Source: Alternaria dauci (lineage: Eukaryota; Ascomycota; Dothideomycetes; Pleosporales; Pleosporaceae). From it: a stretch of DNA of 64,000 bases. Shown here piece after piece: positions 11,640 to 21,914 of this stretch; the first letter of the stretch is position 1; every line of letters starts with the position of its first letter. The stretch lies in the NCBI RefSeq assembly GCF_042100115.1, contig NC_091274.1, forward strand, positions 1,612,001 to 1,676,000. Reading direction: 5' to 3'. The notes beneath the pieces are model-generated. The model did not search any database, had not been told where the DNA came from, and saw only the letters and a list, made by a program, of their open reading frames with translations. Made by a program: the position numbers and the translations under genes.

Positions 11640-12425
11640 CTATGTTCTCCACTGAATCTTAGGTGTTATGTTTGAATCCGTGTTCTTGATCTTGAGACCC
11701 ATCTCTCTCCCCAAGGTTTCGACCGTCTTCTTCAACAGCTCGTTTCCAGATGTACCAAGAAATTTTTCGAGCTGCGTTGTGGCAATCTGACCGTCGAGCT
11801 TCCTGCCGATCAGCGTTTTAGCAATGCCGACGAGGAGGACATCGTCATCGCCACGGCATGATTTGACAAGCTCATTTACTTGATATGAGCGCATTGCAAG
11901 TCTACCGCAATCTGCAATAAACTTTTCGGTCAAGTGCTGGACATACTCTGGAGCGCGTAGAGTGTGAGCGCAGATGAAGCGGATACACGTCTCGATCGAA
12001 AAGTTTGCTCCGACAAGTGGCATCGGCGTGGGCGTGCATAATGTTGTGAGCCATTGTGAGATTGCGACAAGAGCAGCTTCATGAATACTAATCTGAGTTG
12101 CCGACATCTTGCTCTTCCCTTTCATGAGCTTGGTCGGACCCTGTTCTTTCCGCACTTGTACTGCGGACAGATCGAAAGTGAAGTTGATTGCCGGTGCGTG
12201 TGGGTGCTTCGCGAGGAAGGTAAGTGCACTCGGAGATATTGCCATTAGAGCGAACCGGGGAGCTGAGCCCACGCGACGGCCGTAGATGGTAAAGTCGATA
12301 AGTCCTCCACGAAGGAGCGAGAGGCCCATCATCGGGTCCCACCTGGCGACATCCACGGGATTTGCCTGGAGCTGTTGCAGAAATAGACGGACATCGGCCT
12401 TTGAGAGTTGGGGTACTGGAGACAT
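11640..12425 (-). CDS. Uncharacterised BTB-like domain protein, 261 residues
   Basis: Single-exon gene starting at MSPVPQLSKADVRLF. No named enzyme motif is present. Residues 45-230 resemble, by eye, the C-terminal domain of the coiled-coil protein at 18038-19930. Shared patterns are a hydrophobic strand followed by a short ALxFL or ALEYF helix, a middle Trp-containing helix, an ICAH or ICHASRVLGL helix followed by a YVxxxTxxF helix, and a late (V/M)xxLV helix. The layout is what is seen in fungal BTB/POZ-like proteins that bind partners rather than catalyse. No signal peptide or membrane segment is present. The coding frame is clean, so I treat it as a real gene of unknown role. Confidence 0.75.
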   Translation of the reverse strand: MSPVPQLSKADVRLFLQQLQANPVDVARWDPMMGLSLLRGGLIDFTIYGRRVGSAPRFALMAISPSALTFLAKHPHAPAINFTFDLSAVQVRKEQGPTKLMKGKSKMSATQISIHEAALVAISQWLTTLCTPTPMPLVGANFSIETCIRFICAHTLRAPEYVQHLTEKFIADCGRLAMRSYQVNELVKSCRGDDDVLLVGIAKTLIGRKLDGQIATTQLEKFLGTSGNELLKKTVETLGREMGLKIKNTDSNITPKIQWRT

Positions 12426-12580
12426 TGCGATCCTGCTTGTACGCTTGTAATGCTGTTGTGGGACTGTCGGGTGTCGAGAATATCAACTGGGCGATCTTTT
12501 GCGTTACTCACTCAGTCATTCGTTGGAAAGTAACAGAGCAGAGGTGAAACAGTGTATGCTGACAACCCTGGGCGAATCGC

Positions 12581-13879
12581 TCATTCACTGGGTACCATGG
12601 TACTGAGCCCTTCGCGCAGGTTGGCCAATGACGAGTCCACGATATGCCGGGGATCAACGGAGCCGCTGCTCTGAGGGGGTGACATGTCTGCTCGCGTATC
12701 GTGAAAAGCGATGATCTCCTCTAGCATGTCAGTCATGATACGATTCTCTCGCCGTACGTCCAAGCGTTGAACTGGGTGATTCTCTTCAGATAGCGAGCTA
12801 AGCCGTAAATATTCAAGTTTTTTGCACTCCTTCAGGGCGTGCAATATCGACGACCAACTGCCGCTAACAAGGCGGAGGTCAGAGAAGAGGGCTCGTCGTA
12901 GCGTCGTTGAGTGCTTGCTGATCATGGTAGCCAAGTCATCTCCGTGTAAGGCGCAGAACATGAGCTGGAACACTTCGAGTTGAGGAAATGTGCAGGAAGA
13001 GGCCAGGCTTTGAATTGCAGATGCGACAAAAGCACTGCGATCTAGACTCAAAGTCAAGTTTCTCAATCTTGGTGCTGTGGCAACAATGCTTGCGATCCAT
13101 TTCTGCCAGCCAGGTACGCGAGAAACGTCGTCGTAGATGGTCAAGACGGAAATTGTGAGAGTCTGAAGATGTGAAAAGCGATGACACAAGGCGTCCAGAG
13201 ATTGTGCGGGCACATGGAGCACCGAAAACGGTAGAGTGGCTTCTTTGTGTAGGGCGGCTCCGCGTCTACATTTAGCCATGCGAAACTCGAGCAAACGAAC
13301 ATCGGTGTGGACGATGGCGTCGACAACGACTTGAAAGCACTTTGTGCGAAACAAGCGGTCGTCTTCTGAGACGAAGCGGCGGCAAGCAGGCGACTGATCG
13401 TTTCTCGGATAAAAGTGAACAGCCTCCAAGTTGGTGAAGCCTCGCAACGCTCTCACGAGGCCATCGTAGAGCCGTGTGGGATATTTGCTTTCCAGAACAT
13501 ATTTGAACGTAGTTGCCTCGTCATGGACATGTCTGTCCTGGATGCCAGGCACGCGGGGAAATCGTTTGGGCGGAGGGAATCTGCCCACGCGGCTGATGGC
13601 AGCGAGCGTGTGGTAGTCACTGGAGGTCAGAAGTTGGATCTGGAGGACTTTGACAGTGCCCCGAAGACATTCACACCGCGACACATTGAGGAGACGACCA
13701 AGAGACGGGGAGCCGAGAGTAGTTTTTAGTCGGGAGAAGGCGCATTCTACAAAGACTGGATGAATGAGGAAACGCAGCCTCTGGGAAGCCAGACGGAGGT
13801 TTTTGCAGGACAGTAGTTCGAGACTGGCAGCAACGAGCTCGAACAGCTCCACAGGGAGACGTTCTATCTGTGAAGTCAT
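12581..13879 (-). CDS. F-box protein with leucine-rich C-terminal region
   Basis: The frame opens further upstream, but the F-box begins right after the ATG at 13879 (MTSQIERLPVELFELVAASL), so that start is chosen; the product is 432 residues. Residues 5-50 form an F-box with the LPxEL(F) signature, which would dock to Skp1 in an SCF ubiquitin ligase. The rest is a series of degenerate leucine-rich segments, for example LQTLTISVL, LRNLTLSL and LEYLRLSSL, suggesting a solenoid for substrate recognition. Such F-box/LRR proteins are abundant and fast-evolving in Pleosporales. The substrate is unknown. The gene is divergent from the next one, sharing a 339-base promoter region. Confidence 0.8.
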   Translation of the reverse strand: MTSQIERLPVELFELVAASLELLSCKNLRLASQRLRFLIHPVFVECAFSRLKTTLGSPSLGRLLNVSRCECLRGTVKVLQIQLLTSSDYHTLAAISRVGRFPPPKRFPRVPGIQDRHVHDEATTFKYVLESKYPTRLYDGLVRALRGFTNLEAVHFYPRNDQSPACRRFVSEDDRLFRTKCFQVVVDAIVHTDVRLLEFRMAKCRRGAALHKEATLPFSVLHVPAQSLDALCHRFSHLQTLTISVLTIYDDVSRVPGWQKWIASIVATAPRLRNLTLSLDRSAFVASAIQSLASSCTFPQLEVFQLMFCALHGDDLATMISKHSTTLRRALFSDLRLVSGSWSSILHALKECKKLEYLRLSSLSEENHPVQRLDVRRENRIMTDMLEEIIAFHDTRADMSPPQSSGSVDPRHIVDSSLANLREGLSTMVPSE

Positions 13880-14218
13880 AGCGACATGTTGACAGGAAGA
13901 TGTGATGTGAAGGCAACTCGATCGACGGGGGGTGGGTGGCACATGCAACGAGCGCACGGTCCAGCAACCGCTCGCAAGAATCATGACAGCGCTGCCCCCC
14001 GCCGCGACCCACGACCTCAGCTGCAACGACGGAAGCGACGCTTCTTGCACGTGAATAGTCTTCTCGCCAATCTCTTTTTTGTCTCTCTTGCACCAACCCA
14101 TTCTCTCGTACTTTGCACCCTCGACCGCGGTTGCATTCGCGTGCGGGTGTTTGGAGACGGGCCACGACTTCAGCAGAGCCCAACAAAAGACTGTCGGACA
14201 ACAGCTCCAAGCAGTACC
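13880..14218. promoter_or_regulatory. Divergent promoter between the F-box gene and the HAPSTR1-like gene
   Basis: The two start codons face away from each other across 339 bases. T/C-rich runs precede the plus-strand start. No specific factor site is claimed. Confidence 0.4.
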
Positions 14219-14977
14219 ATGGATTCGATGCGCAGCCTCAACACGTCCCTGCCCAAGACCAGACGGCAGCCCGATGTGCACCAGTCATTCCGGACGGCGG
14301 CGTTGAACGTCACAAACCTGTACAAGTCAGCACTTGCCGACCTCGACAGGGCGCGCACCGACGGCTATCAGGAAGCTCTCGACGACCTGCTCGCTTTTCT
14401 CGACAAGGAGAAGATGGGCCTGGGCGACGGGGAGGGGTGGCGGATACGGCAGTGGGCGACGGAGCGGCTCGACGGAAGCTTGCCCAAGCAGTCGAGCAGC
14501 GACAGCGATGAAGAGTACCTCGACAACAACCGTGCCAGGAGCTCATCGCCCATCATGGACCGCAACCCCGCCATGGAAGACTCGTGTGCCCTGGACCCGC
14601 CAACGGCAACGGAACAAGCATGCGACTCTGCGCCGCCCCTTCACATGGAAGCCTCCACCACAGAGGCTGACATGTCGCCTCTCCACCACGTCTTCGAATT
14701 CTCTGCCGCCCAAGCCTTCCCCTCTGAACCACCGACCGAAACCGCCTCGGCCGACATGTCAGCCGCCGCTCGCCGTGCCTTCTCCGCGCCCCGCCGTCCC
14801 TCGAACCGCTCGTCTACTCGGAACCTCCAACGCTCTGCCGCCCAGAACCTCTTCCAATTAGGCACCGGTGCGGGCCAAAAGAGACGGCTCATCAACGACT
14901 TTTTCAACGTGGATGGCTTCAACGACCGACGGGACGGCTCGTCAGGCGGCGGACCTAAGCGCGGACGCATGTCATAA
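14219..14977 (+). CDS. HAPSTR1/C16orf72-like (DUF4588) nuclear protein
   Basis: A 252-residue intronless protein; the ATG at 14219 (MDSMRSLNTSLPKTRRQ) is chosen because the family domain begins soon after. Residues 22-75 (SFRTAALNVTNLYKSAL, then GYQEALDDLLAFLDKE) match the core helix of the eukaryotic C16orf72 family, whose human member HAPSTR1 partners the ubiquitin ligase HUWE1 in stress signalling. After the domain come an acidic serine patch (SSSDSDEE), a disordered Ser/Thr/Pro stretch and a basic C-terminus (GQKRRLINDFF, then PKRGRMS) that could act as a nuclear localisation signal. Family placement rests on remembered similarity of the helix pattern; the HUWE1-like partner in this fungus is inference. 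Confidence 0.7.
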   Translation: MDSMRSLNTSLPKTRRQPDVHQSFRTAALNVTNLYKSALADLDRARTDGYQEALDDLLAFLDKEKMGLGDGEGWRIRQWATERLDGSLPKQSSSDSDEEYLDNNRARSSSPIMDRNPAMEDSCALDPPTATEQACDSAPPLHMEASTTEADMSPLHHVFEFSAAQAFPSEPPTETASADMSAAARRAFSAPRRPSNRSSTRNLQRSAAQNLFQLGTGAGQKRRLINDFFNVDGFNDRRDGSSGGGPKRGRMS

Positions 14978-15343
14978 CACACAAATCTCCAGGCCTGAGA
15001 GGCCACTCGCCCAACTCCAGGCAACGACACGAACGACGGTTCGACGAATCACGACTACCTGCATCATACCCAGACGGCGCATAGGGCTAGTGCATCATTT
15101 TTCATACGCATTGGGCGAGGCTTAATAGACGCATTCTGTGGTGTTTATTGCTTTTGGATCTACATACCTTTCTTTTCCTTCTCTATGGGGGGTGGGATAT
15201 TATCTAGTGTTGTGGAAGTAAATAGCGGGGGGGTTTTTTTGGTGAAGAATTTGGTATCAATGATATTGTTCTAGGTTCCCAGTCTTGTGTTTATTTCGTG
15301 ATATCCCCACGCGTTACATGCCGTGCCTCGTCTAGCCATCTCG
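14978..15343. other. Intergenic region between convergent genes
   Basis: Downstream of the HAPSTR1-like gene (plus) and of the DUF4536 gene (minus). It contains a G-run followed by T-run at about 15230-15240. No gene seen. Confidence 0.5.
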
Positions 15344-15675
15344 TCATGAAAACCAGCGATAGACTCCCAGGCCCACCATGACAGCACTTGTGCCTGTTAT
15401 AGCGATACCTCTGCTCCTGGCGCCGAATATGCTTTTGCTGGCTCGTATCGCGGTTTCGTTGGCCTTGATTTGTGAATGGCCCGAGACATACGTAAAGGCG
15501 CCGAGGCCCAGGAACGTCGCGCTTCCTGTATATGTATTAGTACGGGGCCGGATAGTTCATGTCGACGAAAGAGTGCAGTACCAACTATGCGGCATGGCGT
15601 GCAATCCTCGAATTGCGCCCTGTCATTCTTGAGAGCTTCCTGGAAGGTCGGAGGAGATGGCGGTTGCAGTGCCAT
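15344..15675 (-). CDS. Small DUF4536/DMAC1-like mitochondrial protein
   Basis: Two exons, 15675-15582 and 15525-15344, joined over a 56-base intron with GTACTG donor and ATACAG acceptor, give a 91-residue protein. The N-terminus MALQPPSPPTFQEAL leads to DCTPCRIVG, then, across the splice, SATFLGLGAFTYVSG. This Cys-Pro-Cys motif before a glycine-rich membrane helix is the mark of the DUF4536 family, which includes the human complex I assembly protein DMAC1/TMEM261. A second hydrophobic segment (GIAITGTSAVMVGLGVY) closes the protein, so two membrane passes are likely. The mitochondrial role is inferred from the family. The gene is short and intron-split, so it is easy to miss. Confidence 0.8.
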
Positions 15676-15895
15676 TGCCGTCACTGCCGAGAGGTGTCGC
15701 AGCGATGCAAATCAAGACGCGGACTGGTTCGTATAAAAGTCCTGCGTCGCCCAGTCTGAACGACATGGCTCTCTCTCTCTAGCCAGCCGCCATGCAGGGA
15801 TCGTCTAGCCCCGGAAGCTCCCCGCCAAAACTGCCCCACGACGCGAACCTCACGTCTTCGCACGCGCCTGGCCCCCAGCCGACACTTTTCGCACC

Positions 15896-17644
15896 ATGAG
15901 CGCAATAGAAGCTCTCTACATCTTTGATGAGCACAAGTAGGAGCACGCGGTTACGGCCATCACGTGTTCCATCGCTAACGTCTCCAGCACCCCGCTCCTC
16001 GAACACACATACCTCAACCGCCCACCGCCATCTTCTGTCCTGCTGCCTCTCTACCTCGCGCATCCCGCCCCAAGACCGCCCCTGATCTACCTGCCCAACA
16101 CCAACCCACCGACGCTGCTCTACAGCATAATACAAGACCAGCTTCTGTTCCTGTGTCCCGCATCCGCTGACACGGACCCCCTCGCCGTCCTCACTTTCCT
16201 CCACCGCCTCACCGACGTCCTCGAAGACTTTCTGGGTTCGCCACTGCTAGCGAGCAAGATCGAAGCAAACTACGATGTGGTCGCACAGCTACTCAGCGAG
16301 ATGGTCGACGGCGGCATCATCGCGAACACGGAGCCCAACGCACTGAGAGATGTTGTCGAAGCCCCGAACCTACTCAAGAGTCTACTGGGCGGGGTTGGAT
16401 TGCCATCGTCAACACCAAGCTCGCTCGCACCATCTTCGGCTGGAGCATTCGGTCTAGGGGGTGGAAGAGCGAGTCCGCGACTGGGTCCCTCGCCAACCTC
16501 AAGTCAGACAGGCTCACCGATACCGTGGAGAAGAGCCAACGTCAGGCATACGAGCAACGAGATGTATGTGGACATTGTGGAGACACTCCAAGTCACGCTG
16601 TCGCCATCTGGTCGTCCGTTGGCGGCAATGGCAAACGGTACCATCGCTTTCACCGCCAAGGTCTCGGGAATCCCAGATCTCATACTACACTTGGGATGCG
16701 CAGGTGGCATACAAAATGCCGTCTCGCTTCCCGTCTTCCATCCTTGTGTCAGGCTCAATCAATGGAAAGCGAGGCCGGGTGAACTGTCGTTTGTCCCGCC
16801 AGATGGCCGCTTCGTGCTTGCCGGATATGAAGTCGACCTACTCGGTTCTGCAGCACTGGATGCCTTCTCTACCGAGAAAAGCGCAAAGAGCACGAATCCA
16901 AAACTCAATATACCCGCTACAGTATCGGTCCATCCCTCGCTTGGCCCAAGCGGCACAGACTTCGAGGTCAAACTCCAACTCAACCCACGCTTCAGCGGAA
17001 CCAAACCCTCTCAGTCCAGCGCCGCCAAGGCTAGTTTGAGCCGCACATCCTCCACAGGAACGACGGCTGCCCCTGCCATTGAAGAAATGACCATTCACAT
17101 TCCCCTCCCGGCGTCTGTCAGAAACGTCGCCGATCTACGTCTCGCACGCGGAACAGGAGATGCAGGCTACGCCCCTGGCGACAGGGCAATAGAATGGCGT
17201 ATCAGCAGTCGTGAGATAAGCAATCTCATGTCGCAAGACCGGGGTGGAGGCATTGGAGCCACAGCCACGCTACGTGGGACAGTAATCGGTCAGGACGACC
17301 CATCTGCAGAGGATGCTTTGGATGCTGGTGGACCAGTTTCTTTTGCAACTTCAACATACGACTACGATGACAATCAGAACGCACACATCTCTCTGCCAGC
17401 AGCCTCATCTCTCAACGCACCAAGGTCAGACAGCGATGCGAAGATCAAACAGGCAAACAAAGTCCTCATGCCAAGCTGTGCGACCATCAGCTTTTCCGTC
17501 AAAGGCTGGTTACCGAGTGGCATACGTGTGGAGAGCTTGAACGTAGACCAAAAGAAGAGCAAAGGCTTGGGTAGTGGCGTCACGCCGTACAAAGGTGTCA
17601 AATATCTCTGTGTTAGTCGAAGGGGTGTAGAATGTAGATGTTAG
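15896..17644 (+). CDS. APM3: AP-3 adaptor complex subunit mu
   Basis: Medium subunit of the AP-3 clathrin-associated adaptor, which sorts cargo from the Golgi or endosome to the vacuole. A 41-base first exon (15896-15936) and second exon (15988-17644) flank a 51-base intron; the joined start reads MSAIEALYIFDEHNTPLLE. The 565-residue product has an N-terminal longin-like mu domain (residues 1-130), a Ser/Gly/Pro linker, and a mu homology domain beginning near NEMYVDIVETLQVTLSPSG. That domain includes the typical segments DLILHLGCAG, FHPCVRLNQW, SFVPPDGRFVLAGYEV and, at the end, TPYKGVKYLC. This arrangement and length fit fungal Apm3 rather than the more tightly conserved mu1 or mu2. AP-1 gamma lies at the other end of the window; the two are not neighbours. 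Confidence 0.9.
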
Positions 17645-18037
17645 ATGCATATGTCTGGTTTGTGACAGGTCGGCAGACAAAGCAGAGTTTCAATCACATA
17701 CTTTTACACAATTTTCCTGCGGATTCTGTCGTACACATGCAGGGTGTTTTTGGGTTTTATCAATGACATTATAAACTATGCTATCCGACATTCGTTGATG
17801 GCTTGGAACATGTATCCAGACCTCAAATGGCCATAGATGCATACCTTGTTATCAATGAAACAAGCTGTCGCTCTACATAACCATTCTTGCCGTAGATGCA
17901 AAGACCTACAAACCGTACAAAGCTCCCGCGTTAACGCATCGGATTGCACTAGTGTGATGAAAGTCATCACATCGTCTTTTTTTTCTGACGTGCTCGAGCC
18001 TTCCCTTAGAAGCACGGCACCATGCTAAGATGCTAGC
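17645..18037. other. Intergenic region between convergent genes
   Basis: 3' flanks of the AP-3 mu gene and of the coiled-coil BTB-like gene. No coding or RNA feature recognised. Confidence 0.5.
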
Positions 18038-19930
18038 CTAGTGAAGGGTGGTGAACAGCGCCTCCTTAGCCGCTGGAGCAACTGCGTTCTTGCCAGGTGC
18101 AGGCTGTTGAACATCACCACCCCGATGGCCCTTTGCGCCGCTGCGGTCGTTGCTACCACCGCGCACACTGCCTTCTGGAGACTTCCAGGTCTTGCGTGGA
18201 CGATGAGTCAAACGCTTCTCAATCTTATCCACTTTTTCTTTGAGAAGCGCGTACTTGGTCACTAACTTCTCGAGATCTGCCGTACCCTTGGCGTTCCCAA
18301 CCTTCTTCTGGTTTACCAGGTTGTTGGCTAGACAGTCAAAGATGGGGTCGTTCTCCGGGTAGGCCAACTGGCAGACAAGGTCCATGAACTCGGTTGACAC
18401 ATCCTGAGCGCGAATGCGGTCACAAAAGTGCTTGGTGAACTGGGCAACGTACATGTTGTTGAGGCCTAGTACACGGGAAGCGTGACAGATCTGAAGGTTC
18501 TTCTTATCATGGACATGTTCAGTCTGAAACTTCAAAGAGTAGATCCTGCTCTGGTAGGTCATCTCGTCCATCCACTTGAGATGCGCTGTCGCAGAGTCTA
18601 CGTCCATCGAATCGGCAGGAAGGACCCAGGAGGTGGCTTCTGGTTCTTTGGTGAAGTACTCCAGAGCTTTGAACGAGCACTGCATCAAGATGTACTTGGT
18701 GACAGTAGCCAGCTTGACATTCCCCAGCTTAACGGTGACTTCAGGACCGTTGCCAAAGAGGATGCGCTTGCCGTGTGGCATGTGACGGATGTCAGCCGAG
18801 TAGTTGAACTCCGGCATGGCGCCGTTCTTATGGCGTGCCTGCCTGGAAGACTGACCCCAGGGCGTTGTGTGACCGTTCTTCTGGGTCATGTTTGGCGATG
18901 GACGTACATTCCTCGTAGTGAACGATACGGCGGACTTCTTACCGTACTTGGACATGTCGATAGGAAAGGTCAAGGTCCTTGGCTTCGGGGCTGGAGGGAC
19001 GACTTTCATGGTGTCCTTTGTCACGAAGGTCGGGAATTCAGACTCGCCGAACGATGGGCCGCGACTCTTCTCCATTGGATCGGTCTCCTTGGACTCCTCA
19101 GTAGTGGCCGCTCCAGTCTCTTGCTCCTTGATCTTCCCAGTCTCCTCATTCGTGGGAGGATCAACGAGCTCAAAGCTATCTGAAATATCAGAGGCAGTCT
19201 TGTCGGCCTCGGTTTCCGACTCAGTAACATCATCGGGTCCATCTGTTTTGATGACTTCCGACGCTTCGTTCCTAGGGTCGTTCTCGGTGGCCAATACAGC
19301 ATCGTTTGTGGGCAAAGCGACAAGTGAGGCTGACTCCTGCTCAAGACTGCGAATAGTTACGGTCTTCTCCTCCAGATCAGCCTCCAGCTTCTTGATCTGG
19401 TTGTCCTTCTCTTCAGCCTCGCGCAAGAGCTCCTGGTTCTGGAGAGTTCGATCGCTATTCTCCTTCTTGAGTAGCTCGATCTTGCTGTCCTTCTCTTGCA
19501 CCTCCGCCTGAAGGTCACTGATATGACAGTTCTTGTCCTGGATCGCACCCTCCAACTCTGCGACGCGAAGAGTCTTCGTGACAACTACCGCCTCTAGCTC
19601 CTTCAAGCGCTCCTCTTTCAGAGCGACGGTGGTCTCGAGGGACGCAATCTTCGGGTCCTGGCGCATGAACTCGGCGATGAAGCTGTTATCGTCGTCGTCG
19701 TCAGCCCAGTCAGCCTTCTTGCCGTTGGTGACCACAGCAGGTTTCGGCGATGTGCAACTCGACCCGCCGTTTGTGATGTGGCCGTTAGACATGCCCTTGA
19801 GTACGAGACCCTTCTTCTGCTGAGGGCCTGGCTTAGGTTTTGGCGGCGCCTCTGCAATTTTGGGGTTGGGAGATTCGGCGGACTTGATCTTGTCGTTGCC
19901 AGCAGCCCAGAAGGAAGGAGCTGTCGCCAT
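18038..19930 (-). CDS. Coiled-coil protein with C-terminal BTB-like domain, 630 residues
   Basis: Single exon. Residues 1-75 are low-complexity and Lys/Pro-rich. Residues 90-210 form a long heptad-rich coiled coil (repeated Leu, Glu and Lys, for example ELEGAIQDKNCHISDLQAEV). Residues 215-320 are acidic and disordered. Residues 395-560 form a folded domain beginning GNGPEVTVKLGNVKLATVTKY that resembles a BTB/POZ fold and the whole of the 261-residue protein at 11640-12425. A second short coiled coil and a Gly/Arg-rich tail (SVRGGSNDRSGAKGHRGG) end the protein, the latter possibly RNA-binding. No enzyme motif or membrane segment. Function unknown; a scaffolding role is inference. Confidence 0.75.
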   Translation of the reverse strand: MATAPSFWAAGNDKIKSAESPNPKIAEAPPKPKPGPQQKKGLVLKGMSNGHITNGGSSCTSPKPAVVTNGKKADWADDDDDNSFIAEFMRQDPKIASLETTVALKEERLKELEAVVVTKTLRVAELEGAIQDKNCHISDLQAEVQEKDSKIELLKKENSDRTLQNQELLREAEEKDNQIKKLEADLEEKTVTIRSLEQESASLVALPTNDAVLATENDPRNEASEVIKTDGPDDVTESETEADKTASDISDSFELVDPPTNEETGKIKEQETGAATTEESKETDPMEKSRGPSFGESEFPTFVTKDTMKVVPPAPKPRTLTFPIDMSKYGKKSAVSFTTRNVRPSPNMTQKNGHTTPWGQSSRQARHKNGAMPEFNYSADIRHMPHGKRILFGNGPEVTVKLGNVKLATVTKYILMQCSFKALEYFTKEPEATSWVLPADSMDVDSATAHLKWMDEMTYQSRIYSLKFQTEHVHDKKNLQICHASRVLGLNNMYVAQFTKHFCDRIRAQDVSTEFMDLVCQLAYPENDPIFDCLANNLVNQKKVGNAKGTADLEKLVTKYALLKEKVDKIEKRLTHRPRKTWKSPEGSVRGGSNDRSGAKGHRGGDVQQPAPGKNAVAPAAKEALFTTLH

Positions 19931-21172
19931 GTTTTGCGGTTACTCGAGAGGTGGAAGGAGGGGGGAGTCGTTGAACTGTAGTTCGCTAGTGTTGGCAGAG
20001 AGGTGAAAGAGCAAGTATCTTTTTCTGGAGACTAGATTGCTCAAAGGAGGTACAGGTAGCGGGAAGAGGTGGGGCTATTCTGCTGTCGAGAGTTGACAAA
20101 GCGTGGGTGGTGACAGAATAGTGGAGAAGCGAGTGTGTGGTGCATAAGAAGGAGAGAAGGTGGGCCTGGCTATATATCGGGACGGGTGCAGCTAGCAAAA
20201 TTCGAGTGCGTGTGAATGTACAAGTGTGTGACCCGAGCTTTTGATGGTGTCGAAGGAAAGTGAAGGGAAGGAAAGTGCGCCACACGAGCACGATCCCTCA
20301 GAGAGCAGGCGCAATCAAACTGTCAAAAGCCTGCCCGGGTTTCACTACACAGTCAAGTGAAAATTGCGCTGCAATCTCCGACCGCTACATTTCCTAGACA
20401 TAATATGGTAGCGATGCAGTTACCGAAACTTCTATCGCATATGACAGCGTTCTCGTAGGACGACAGAACAGAGAGACACGGCTGCCATATGGCTACCTAG
20501 ATACCCAATCAGGGCCATGACACCGCTCAGCCTTGGGAGACCTACTGACCCGAACAGACTTTCGAGTCCCACTGGAGACAGAGTGCTGCTATACACGTGA
20601 CATTTCCGGTATGAACTACTGACTGCAGTCCAGGAACTATCTCTTCAGTGTGGTGATATCCTTTCTTTGAGAGACCGTGTTCTCCCATTTTACTATCCCA
20701 TTCCAGAAGGTCTATCATTTTTAGGTCCATGGACACGCGTTTGAAGCCTGCATATAGAACGTCAATGTCGCGACGCGCTTTCCGTACGTAGGGGATAACG
20801 GAGCAGCCATAAAAGGACGCGTCCTTGCCTTAACCACATGGCAGCAAGCCTTTGTTACGACACACCAACGGAATCGGGAGCATGAGTGATGATTCAGATC
20901 TCTCAAAGTCATGCATAAGGTGTAATGAGTAGAAAACTCAAGAGATGACTGGAGAAAGGGTGATGATCTCAGCCCTGCGATCCCCGCATCCGAAGTCCGA
21001 ACCTTGTCAGCCAATGGGAGTTGAAGGAGGTCTACACACACCCACTGTACCTGTCTCCTGCATCGATTCAAGTGCATCTATAAGACTGCAACATGTCTCT
21101 TCTTGCGTCTAAGGCTCTGCAGTGATACTACCCCAAGCAAGGCTATCGTGAACATCAACTCAATCGCCCACC
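19931..21172. other. Long divergent intergenic region
   Basis: 1.24 kb between the starts of the coiled-coil protein (minus) and the DUF4267 protein (plus). The left part is a C/T-rich leader read on the minus strand. The middle shows only short frames. No further gene supported. Confidence 0.5.
20170..20178 (-). promoter_or_regulatory. TATA-like element of the coiled-coil gene
   Basis: ATATATAGC read on the minus strand lies about 240 bases before the start codon at 19930 and is followed by the long pyrimidine-rich leader, consistent with a core promoter. Not experimentally supported. Confidence 0.4.
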
Positions 21173-21664
21173 ATGACGACTCAAGTCCGCAACCTCTTCC
21201 ACCACCTACCTCCACCAGCGGAGTGCCTTGCGCTTTTCATCGCGACCCTCGAGATTGTCCCTTTTGGCATAGTAGGTCTACGAAATCCTACCTTCTTCGC
21301 AGATGGCTACGGTCTGCCCATCTCACGCGAGTCCGACACGTCACCTGCATCCGCAAAACGTTCCATCAACACCCAGAGCACATACGAAGAAGACCAGAAG
21401 ACAAAGAAAGCTCTCGTCGCGGCTATAGCAGCACGCAATGTTCAGAATGGCATTCTGCTGGCAGTCTTCGGTCTGGTGCTGCGAGATAGGAGGAGTTTGG
21501 GTGTCGCAGTCATGGCAGGATTGGTCGCGACCGCCGCAGATACGGTCATTGTTAGCGCGTATGGAGCGAAGGACAAGATTGCAGGTCATTACGTTGGCAT
21601 TTTCAACAGCTTGGCGATTGGAGGGAGCTTGCTATACTGGGGAAGAAACGATCCATTGTGGTAG
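21173..21664 (+). CDS. DUF4267 small membrane protein
   Basis: A 163-residue intronless protein with four hydrophobic segments: ALFIATLEIVPFGIVGL, NGILLAVFGLVLRDRRSLG, VAVMAGLVATAADTVIVSAYG and HYVGIFNSLAIGGSLLYWG. The arrangement and the RNVQNG motif before the second segment match the fungal/bacterial DUF4267 family of small integral membrane proteins of unknown function. The start MTTQVRNLFHHLPPPAECL fits family length. No role can be assigned; it lies head-to-tail with the protease gene that follows. Confidence 0.75.
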   Translation: MTTQVRNLFHHLPPPAECLALFIATLEIVPFGIVGLRNPTFFADGYGLPISRESDTSPASAKRSINTQSTYEEDQKTKKALVAAIAARNVQNGILLAVFGLVLRDRRSLGVAVMAGLVATAADTVIVSAYGAKDKIAGHYVGIFNSLAIGGSLLYWGRNDPLW

Positions 21665-21914
21665 AAGTGTCGGTCGAATGCGCATAAGCAATGGAAGGAA
21701 TGGGTTGCGCATGATGGAAAGACAGCAGGAGCAGAGCCGGTTGCCCAAAAAGCAGAGCGAGTCATGGACGAGCAGCCTGGTACAGACATGAATCGCGAAC
21801 CTTTCCCGTGTCGGATTAGCGTTCACGACGTTCAGCCCCCTCTCAGGCAACAGCCTCTTTCCCTTCCTTGACTCTTTTTTGCTCCTTTCGATTTCGTTAC
21901 ATCCGATACCCACT

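Noticed and set aside
12581..14281. Longer F-box protein start at 14281 giving 566 residues
   Set aside because: The extra 134 residues lack domain features and overlap the start of the divergent HAPSTR1-like gene; the F-box starts right after the ATG at 13879.
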